10,674 nt of DNA from the NCBI GenBank assembly GCA_012511645.1, contig JAAZFP010000254.1, forward strand, positions 1 to 10,674. Reading direction: 5' to 3'. Source of the stretch: Microbacteriaceae bacterium. GTDB taxonomy: Bacteria; Actinomycetota; Actinomycetes; Actinomycetales; Microbacteriaceae. A program made the translations under genes and the position numbers. Below are positions 6,463-10,674 of the stretch, piece by piece. The notes under the pieces are model-generated. The model saw only the letters and a list, made by a program, of their open reading frames with translations. It was not told the DNA's origin and did not search any database. Position 1 is the first letter of the stretch; every line of letters starts with the position of its first letter.

Positions 6463-8268
6463 GTGGTGGAATCTGAGTCTGCCTTGCACGTTCCTGGAAC
6501 GAGTGCAGCAGAACACCTGCCCCCCATTTACCCCGAGAGGGCGCCCCGTGGCACCGCAGGCTCACTGCGTGCGTGGCAGGAAGAGGCGATCAATCGGTAC
6601 CTTGCAGCAGACAGCCGTGATTTCCTCGTTTCAGCAACACCAGGTGCTGGGAAAACGACGTTTGCGCTGAGGCTGGCTGCAATTCTTCGTGCCAATCGTG
6701 TCGTTTCGCAGATTGTGGTTGTTGCGCCGACCGAGCACCTCAAGGTGCAGTGGGCCGACGCTGCGGCACGCGCTGGTATCCATCTGAATCCCCGCTACGC
6801 GAACAGTCAGGGTACCGCGTATGGCCGACGATTCCACGGGGTCGTTGTGACGTATGCGCAGGTCGCGCAGAAACCGGTGCAGCATCGCATGCTGGTTGAG
6901 AGAGAACGCACCCTCGTGATCCTCGACGAGGTGCATCACGGTGGGGATTCACTCAGCTGGGGTGACGCAATTCGCGAAGCGTATGGCACTGCGACACGCC
7001 GGCTGTCGCTCACGGGAACACCGTTTCGCTCAGACGATGCGATGATTCCCTTCGTCGAGTACGCGCCGCAGCCCGATGGCAGCAAAGTCTCGGTCACCGA
7101 CTACGACTATGGCTATGATCGCGCGCTCATTGATGGTGTCGTGCGGCCCGTTATCTTCATGGTGTACGCGGGCGAAATGCGCTGGCAGACGTCGGCCGGT
7201 GAACAGATGCAGGCACGGCTCGGTGAGGGCAACACGAAAGATATCACCTCGCAAGCCTGGCGCACCGCACTTGATCCTGCAGGGGAGTGGATCGCCAAAG
7301 TGTTGAGCGCGGCGAACCGTCGATTGACCGAGGTACGAACCCAGATCCATGATGCTGGCGGGCTCGTCATCGCGACCGACCATGCTGCAGCAAAGGCATA
7401 TGCGGAGATCTTGCGCAAGATTACTGGTGAAGAAGTTGCGCTGATTCTCTCAGACGATGCGGGCGCCAGCGCGAGGATTGACGAGTTTTCGGCAGGTACA
7501 AGCCGGTGGATGGTCGCGGTGCGAATGGTATCCGAGGGGGTGGATGTGCCGCGGCTCGCTGTTGGCGTGTATGCCACGAGTTCTTCAACGCCCCTGTTCT
7601 TTGCGCAGGCAATTGGACGATTCGTGCGTTTACGGCGTCGGGGTGAGGTGGCCTCGGTGTTCATTCCAAACGTTCCCACACTTATGCAGCTGGCAGCCGA
7701 ACTTGAGAAACAGCGTGGCCACGTGCTTGAGGGGCCTGGTAGCGCCGAAGAGATGTGGGACGCAGAAGCGGCGCTCCTCGCAGCAGCTGAGCAAGAAGAT
7801 CGCGCTTCTGAAGAGCTGCAACATGAGTTCCACTACGAAGCTATTTCTTCAGACGCGCATTTTGACCGCGCGGTATTTGACGGGGCAGAGTTTGGTGGGT
7901 ACGCCGAGGTTGAGAGCGAGGAAGAACTGGACTTTCTTGGTCTACCCGGAGTGCTTGAACCGAATGAAGTGCGTGCCCTGCTGCAGCAGCGTCAAGCGCG
8001 TCAGGCCCGGCGATCAGCGGCGAAGCAGGGGATCACTGAGCACGCTCCCGAGCGGTCGGAGGCGCCCGAAGCATTGCATCGCACGCTCAGTGAGCAACGA
8101 CGCCTGCTCAACAGTCTCGTCGGAATGTATGCGAGGGTCTCTGGCGAGCCGCACGGTGCGGTGCACGCAGAATTGCGGCGAGTATGCGGAGGACCACCGG
8201 TTGCCCAAGCGAGTGTGACGCAACTTCAGCAACGAATCGACCTTCTGCGCAAACGCCTGAGACATTGA
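6463..8268 (+). CDS. Superfamily 2 DEAD/DEAH-box helicase
   Basis: The product has 601 aa. Motifs appear in order: LRAWQEEAI (35-43, Q-like), ATPGAGKT (58-65, Walker A), VVVAPTEHLKVQW (85-97, Ia), ILDEVHHGG (153-161, Walker B of DEVH form), SLTGTPF (182-188, motif III), VSEGVDVP (356-363, motif V) and QAIGRFVRLRR (382-392, motif VI). Together these form two RecA-like domains that couple ATP hydrolysis to DNA or RNA translocation. About 170 residues beyond motif VI form an acidic, glutamate-rich segment and a glutamine/arginine-rich region likely to be coiled coil (LLQQRQARQARRSAAKQ), ending in a basic helix. This region is not a standard accessory domain I can name. Related single-gene helicases are widespread in actinobacteria without a settled role. 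GTG at 6463 is followed by another GTG at 6466; either may be used. It is monocistronic or followed by the DUF2071 gene, which has its own promoter. Confidence 0.92.
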   Translation: MVESESALHVPGTSAAEHLPPIYPERAPRGTAGSLRAWQEEAINRYLAADSRDFLVSATPGAGKTTFALRLAAILRANRVVSQIVVVAPTEHLKVQWADAAARAGIHLNPRYANSQGTAYGRRFHGVVVTYAQVAQKPVQHRMLVERERTLVILDEVHHGGDSLSWGDAIREAYGTATRRLSLTGTPFRSDDAMIPFVEYAPQPDGSKVSVTDYDYGYDRALIDGVVRPVIFMVYAGEMRWQTSAGEQMQARLGEGNTKDITSQAWRTALDPAGEWIAKVLSAANRRLTEVRTQIHDAGGLVIATDHAAAKAYAEILRKITGEEVALILSDDAGASARIDEFSAGTSRWMVAVRMVSEGVDVPRLAVGVYATSSSTPLFFAQAIGRFVRLRRRGEVASVFIPNVPTLMQLAAELEKQRGHVLEGPGSAEEMWDAEAALLAAAEQEDRASEELQHEFHYEAISSDAHFDRAVFDGAEFGGYAEVESEEELDFLGLPGVLEPNEVRALLQQRQARQARRSAAKQGITEHAPERSEAPEALHRTLSEQRRLLNSLVGMYARVSGEPHGAVHAELRRVCGGPPVAQASVTQLQQRIDLLRKRLRH

Positions 8269-8297
8269 TGGGCCCGGTGCGATGGGCACGTCACCTG

Positions 8298-8326
8298 TTG
8301 ATGTCGCGTAGGGCCTCAGCTATGCT
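8298..8326 (+). promoter_or_regulatory. Promoter of the DUF2071 gene, leaderless geometry
   Basis: TTGATG (8298-8303) and TATGCT (8321-8326) are separated by exactly 17 bases. The start of transcription expected seven bases after the -10 is base 8333, which is the A of the ATG. There is no Shine-Dalgarno before this ATG. All three facts agree with a leaderless transcript, which is common in actinobacteria. Confidence 0.65.
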
Positions 8327-8332
8327 CGCACA

Positions 8333-9109
8333 ATGCCGCGCACTTTCGATCCTGAGCCGATCCGGGAGCAGCCGCTGCGATCTCCTCTGCTCGCGGTAAA
8401 CGCGCAAACCTGGGATCACCTGACCTTTCTGCACTGGCGTGCGGATGCGGAAGTCGTGCAATCATTTCTGCCCCGTGGTCTTACCGTCGACCAGCATGAG
8501 GGTGAGACGTGGCTCGGTATCGTGCCCTTTCTCATGGCTGATGTGCGCACGCCACCTCTTCCGGCCCTCGGTTCGACTGCATCCTTTCCCGAGCTCAATG
8601 CGCGAGTGTATGTGGTTGACCACGCGGGCAACCGTGGGGTGTGGTTCTTGAACCTGTGGTGCACGAGTGCGGCATTCACGAGCCTCGCACAGCTCCTTGG
8701 CCTGCCGTACCGGCACTCACAAGGATCAGTAGCCTGGTCAGGTCATCTGGCTCGGGGCGACTCAGCAACGCAGGTCACGAACGAGTATGAGTTCTCACGA
8801 GAGCGCTCTTTGCGCCAAGAACTGCAGTTCAGTGCGACGGTCGTTGCAGGCGAGCCGATTGCTGCAGCGACCCGTCTTGAACACTGGCTGACGGCGCGCT
8901 GGAACATGTTCGCAGAGCGCGGGGGAGCCCTCTGGCGCTATCGCGTGCATCATGAACCCTGGGCTTTGCATCGGGCTGAAATCGCGTCACTGCGCATGCA
9001 CTTGCCCGAACAGTTTAGAAACATTGCACGAGACGAGCCGCCGCTCGTGCATATGGCGCTCCCCGTGCACACGAGGGTTGCCGCACCACGACTGTGCCGA
9101 CGCCGCTGA
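8333..9109 (+). CDS. DUF2071 (YqjF-like) protein
   Basis: The product has 258 aa, in the usual range for the DUF2071/YqjF family. The family pattern is visible: FLHWRADAEVVQSFLPRGL (32-50), GETWLGIVPFLMADVR (57-72), then FPELNARVYVVDHAGNRGVWF near residues 84-104 (the family's 'ElNvRtYV...GVwF' block). The C-terminal part has PWALHRAEIASL, followed by a region rich in HMALPVHTRV. The fold resembles acetoacetate-decarboxylase-like beta structures in related families, but no enzyme activity is established for YqjF proteins. No signal peptide or membrane segment is seen. It has its own promoter directly on the ATG and is followed by a long non-coding region. The family call is confident; function is unknown. 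Confidence 0.88.
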   Translation: MPRTFDPEPIREQPLRSPLLAVNAQTWDHLTFLHWRADAEVVQSFLPRGLTVDQHEGETWLGIVPFLMADVRTPPLPALGSTASFPELNARVYVVDHAGNRGVWFLNLWCTSAAFTSLAQLLGLPYRHSQGSVAWSGHLARGDSATQVTNEYEFSRERSLRQELQFSATVVAGEPIAAATRLEHWLTARWNMFAERGGALWRYRVHHEPWALHRAEIASLRMHLPEQFRNIARDEPPLVHMALPVHTRVAAPRLCRRR

Positions 9110-9127
9110 GTGGATGTTTTCGTGAGG

Positions 9128-9189
9128 TCACTGGTGTTTGATCCTGCAAACCGTTAAGCATTATGAAGTGGGCGATACTGGGATCGAAC
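9128..9189. repeat. Direct repeat, copy A: degenerate duplicate of the tRNA-Val 3' end and trailer
   Basis: This stretch matches 9282-9344 with a few substitutions and one-base gaps. The best part, 9165-9189, is identical over 25 bases to 9320-9344 and covers the last 21 bases of tRNA-Val(CAC), from T-loop to discriminator. Beyond it the sequence departs from the tRNA, so no anticodon arm or D-arm remains. It is a tRNA fragment, not a second gene. Confidence 0.8.
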
Positions 9190-9198
9190 TAGCACCAA

Positions 9199-9230
9199 GG
9201 CGCTCGATGCAAAGCATCGCTTTGCGCGCC
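9199..9230. repeat. Strong hairpin between the tRNA-end copies
   Basis: GGCGC (9199-9203) pairs with GCGCC (9226-9230) and GCAAAGC (9209-9215) with GCTTTGC (9219-9225), leaving a 3-base loop and a 5-base bulge on the left. An alternative fold pairs CGATGC (9205-9210) with GCATCG (9214-9219). The first fold could end transcription from the DUF2071 gene (+) or from the tRNA (-). No T-tract follows on either strand. Confidence 0.55.
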
Positions 9231-9237
9231 GTATGTG

Positions 9238-9259
9238 CCGCGGTCGCCTCTGACCGCGG
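9238..9259. repeat. GC-rich 8-bp hairpin
   Basis: CCGCGGTC (9238-9245) and GACCGCGG (9252-9259) are perfect inverted repeats around the loop GCCTCT. It lies immediately next to the previous hairpin, downstream of tRNA-Val on the minus strand, and is a candidate U-less terminator for either direction. Confidence 0.55.
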
Positions 9260-9281
9260 GTCACTGGTGAGGTGTGTGGGC

Positions 9282-9344
9282 TCACTGGTGTGAGATCCAG
9301 TAAACCGTAGAACATTATCGAAGTGGGCGATACTGGGATCGAAC
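9282..9344. repeat. Direct repeat, copy B: tRNA-Val 3' end and trailer
   Basis: This is the intact partner of the copy at 9128-9189, offset by 154-155 bases. It includes the real tRNA 3' end (9324-9344) and 42 bases of trailer. Within it, 9282-9302 is an inverted copy of the tRNA T-arm at 9331-9350 and can form 17 base pairs with it (8 + 5 + 4, with a small internal loop and one bulge). Confidence 0.8.
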
Positions 9345-9395
9345 CAGTGACCTCTTCCGTGTGAAGGAAGCGCGCTACCGCTGCGCTAAACGCCC
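9324..9395 (-). tRNA. tRNA-Val, anticodon CAC
   Basis: The 72-base minus-strand gene folds as a full cloverleaf. The acceptor starts GGGCGTT and closes with ATCGCCC and discriminator A. The D-stem is GCGC/GCGC, the anticodon stem is CTTCC/GGAAG around the loop TTCACAC (anticodon CAC, reading GUG), the variable loop is five bases, and the T-stem ACTGG/CCAGT encloses TTCGATC. The acceptor has one U-U mismatch at its sixth pair. CCA is not encoded. It lies 63 bases downstream of the HExxH protein gene on the same strand; a TAAGAT -10-like box (9430-9435) suggests its own promoter. Confidence 0.95.
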
Positions 9396-9429
9396 GTGGG
9401 CTTCCACTTGCGTGGTGCCAACCTGAACG

Positions 9430-9435
9430 ATCTTA
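9430..9435 (-). promoter_or_regulatory. Candidate -10 box for tRNA-Val
   Basis: TAAGAT on the minus strand would start transcription near 9423, about 28 bases before the tRNA 5' end. No good -35 is seen at 16-18 bases, so this is tentative. Transcription could instead continue from the protein gene upstream. Confidence 0.3.
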
Positions 9436-9458
9436 CACGAAATTTTGCTGCTCCGTGC

Positions 9459-10487
9459 TCACGCTACTTCTTCCACTAAGGATGCAGCTGGTGGCGCGAG
9501 TTCACTGTCGAGCTGCTGTGTCAGTTCATGGTTGAGTTCGCTGAGCGCCATGAGCTGGGTGCGTAGCTCTTCATAGCGTGCGATATCTGCGTTCAGTTGC
9601 TCACGCTCTTGCCCGAGCACGGCTCTTCGATCGTAGAAGTCGTCGCGCAGGCGGTAAAACTCATCGGGGTTGCCAGAAAATTCGAATGCCTCATTGCGCC
9701 GGAGGAAGTCTGCCCACTCTGAGTTATAGCGTTCAACGTCAGCTTCGTATGCGGCAGTTCTTTGCTCCACGTCGGCCCGGAGCGCAGCGAGTTCATTCTG
9801 CAGCGCGTCAGCCTGTCGCTTGAGGTCGTCAAACACGGAACGGTAATCGTCAAAGTAGTCAACGATGAGAGTGCGATCCTCTAACCAGGTCGCGTAGTGC
9901 TCCTCGAGCCAAAGCGGAAGCTCGCGTACTTCTGTTCCAAGCACTGAGTGGAGCTCATTCGCAAACGCGGTCTTTGACAGCCCTTGGTAGACCTGCATGC
10001 GTTCTTCCAGCACGGGGTCAGCCTCACTCAGCTCCGCATAGAGTTCGTTGAGCCGAGCCACGAGGGTTGCTCGCTGCTCATCCCCAAGGCGAGCGAAGCC
10101 TGCGTGCAACAGCTCATGCACCGCGGTCACCTCGATGATCCCATTCAACCGCTCATCGGTGATGTAAAAGAGGTGAATTTGACCGCCAACGTAACACCCG
10201 AGAACGTGACCTTCTTCGATGTGATCGACCTGGGCGCACTGCTCGTTGAATGTTTGGCTCGCGTCGAGCGTGGGGCGTGTCGCCCAGAAGACGCGATGTC
10301 CGCGTGGAGCGAGGTCGATGCGCTCCGTCAGAGCAACCACCTCGTCCGTGGGCTCAAACTGAGATGCTGCGATGTGGTCTCTCAAGTCCTGACGAAAAAT
10401 GAAGGCCACGACCGCGGCAGCGATAACCGCGACCAAAAGAATCGTCGCTAAGACTCGCGTGAAGATTCTACGAGCCGAGACTGCCAT
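9459..10487 (-). CDS. Membrane-anchored HExxH (zincin-like) protein with coiled coil
   Basis: The product has 342 aa. Basic residues (ARR...R) and a hydrophobic segment (about 12-30, VLATILLVAVIAAAVVAFI) form an uncleaved N-terminal anchor, placing the rest outside the cytoplasm. HELLH (124-128) in VTAVHELLHAGF is a zinc-metallopeptidase motif, and NELHS (177-181) downstream could give Glu178 as third ligand, as in gluzincins. Cys84 and Cys98 before the motif may form a disulfide. From about 215 to the end, long charged heptad-like stretches (DDLKRQADALQNELAALRAD and onward) predict a coiled coil. No named family is recognised; similar hypothetical proteins occur in Actinobacteria. Peptidase activity is inferred from the motif only. 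The ATG at 10487 lacks a Shine-Dalgarno, and AATACT lies seven bases upstream, so the mRNA may be nearly leaderless. Confidence 0.85.
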   Translation of the reverse strand: MAVSARRIFTRVLATILLVAVIAAAVVAFIFRQDLRDHIAASQFEPTDEVVALTERIDLAPRGHRVFWATRPTLDASQTFNEQCAQVDHIEEGHVLGCYVGGQIHLFYITDERLNGIIEVTAVHELLHAGFARLGDEQRATLVARLNELYAELSEADPVLEERMQVYQGLSKTAFANELHSVLGTEVRELPLWLEEHYATWLEDRTLIVDYFDDYRSVFDDLKRQADALQNELAALRADVEQRTAAYEADVERYNSEWADFLRRNEAFEFSGNPDEFYRLRDDFYDRRAVLGQEREQLNADIARYEELRTQLMALSELNHELTQQLDSELAPPAASLVEEVA

Positions 10488-10613
10488 GTGTACCAGTATT
10501 CACGCTGATCTTGAGAAAGCTGACTCGGAATACCGGAACGTTACAGAAATGCATATATTTGGTGGGATCTGAGCATTTCACATCACGAATGTGCAGACAA
10601 TGCCGCCCCGGAT

Positions 10614-10643
10614 TTGCTGTGAGTTCCAAATCTCCCATATAGT
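10614..10643 (+). promoter_or_regulatory. Promoter at the right edge
   Basis: TTGCTG (10614-10619) and TATAGT (10638-10643, five of six matches to TATAAT) are separated by 18 bases. The predicted start near 10650 leaves a 15-base leader before the ATG at 10665. It is the best -10 match in the window. Confidence 0.55.
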
Positions 10644-10664
10644 CATTCAGGAATGAGGCAACGT

Positions 10665-10674
10665 ATGCATGTGG
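10665..10674 (+). CDS. Start of an unidentified gene running off the right edge
   Basis: ATG at 10665 follows GAGG (10655-10658) with a six-base gap and lies 21 bases after a good -10 box. Only three codons (MHV) are visible, so the product is unknown. An in-frame ATG at 10653 (MRQRMHV) is an alternative start, closer to the predicted transcription start. Confidence 0.4.

Larger units (their letters stand above)
9110..9323. other. Non-coding region with repeats beside tRNA-Val
   Basis: No convincing gene is present between the DUF2071 stop and the tRNA 3' end. The stretch consists of the degenerate tRNA-end copy, two hairpins and the trailer copy, with TCACTGGTG occurring three times on the plus strand (9128, 9261, 9282). 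No integrase or transposase is encoded here. Confidence 0.75.

Noticed and set aside
7457..8218. A 253-codon open frame inside the DEAD/DEAH helicase gene
   Set aside because: It overlaps well-conserved helicase motifs in another frame and its translation shows no domain; long shadow frames are usual in GC-rich DNA.
9169..9189. A second tRNA gene
   Set aside because: Only the 3' 21 bases match; the anticodon arm, D-arm and 5' acceptor strand are missing.
9128..9344. A complete integrated element bounded by att sites
   Set aside because: Only about 155 bases separate the repeat copies and there is no integrase or cargo; at most it is a scar.
10579..10593. CACAT-CACGA-ATGTG inverted repeat as an operator
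   Set aside because: Five-base arms are expected by chance and the site is not aligned with the promoter at 10614-10643.
1..10674. CRISPR array, rRNA genes, insertion sequences or a complete new defence system
   Set aside because: No regularly spaced repeats, rRNA-like stretches, transposase frames with terminal repeats or recognisable multi-gene effector set was seen; most genes are ordinary chromosomal ones.

Overview
The window looks like actinobacterial chromosome, most plausibly from a Microbacteriaceae-like organism. The reasons are moderately high GC, frequent GTG starts, promoters placed directly on start codons, a DapC-type aminotransferase very close in wording to the mycobacterial one, and a tRNA without an encoded CCA. 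The genus is inference. Apart from both edges, the content is ordinary housekeeping and conserved actinobacterial genes. I found no CRISPR array, rRNA, intact insertion sequence or complete recognisable defence system.

Layout. Bases 1-1142 are lower in GC and look like the edge of an accessory region. They hold the C-terminal part of a UvrD-like helicase that enters from the left (+), a possible 46-residue ORF overlapping its stop (+), and a small protein with two tandem helix-turn-helix units (-) that converges on them. Bases 1234-3302 are a two-gene minus-strand operon: pyridoxal kinase (pdxY) is coupled by a one-base stop/start overlap to a PLP-dependent aminotransferase (dapC-like), so a cofactor maker is coexpressed with a cofactor user. 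Divergent from it, bases 3517-5266 carry an enoyl-CoA hydratase/isomerase-family protein and glutamyl-Q tRNA(Asp) synthetase on the plus strand.

Bases 5288-6410 hold an SGNH hydrolase followed four bases later by a GerW/YtfJ-family small membrane protein, both minus. Divergent from them is an SF2 DEAD/DEAH helicase (6463-8268, +), then a DUF2071/YqjF protein (8333-9109, +) whose promoter fits a leaderless mRNA exactly. Bases 9110-9458 are non-coding apart from tRNA-Val(CAC). This stretch is the most structured in the window: a second copy of the tRNA 3' end lies 155 bp away, the tRNA trailer carries an inverted copy of the T-arm, and two strong hairpins lie between. Bases 9459-10487 (-) encode a membrane-anchored HExxH protein with a coiled coil. 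The right edge has a good promoter and the first codons of a further plus-strand gene.

The observations most worth following are the partial tRNA duplication with its T-arm mirror, a 15-bp hairpin core shared between two intergenic regions 8 kb apart, the candidate leaderless promoters, and the low-GC left edge, whose helicase could belong to a defence or repair pair lying outside the window.
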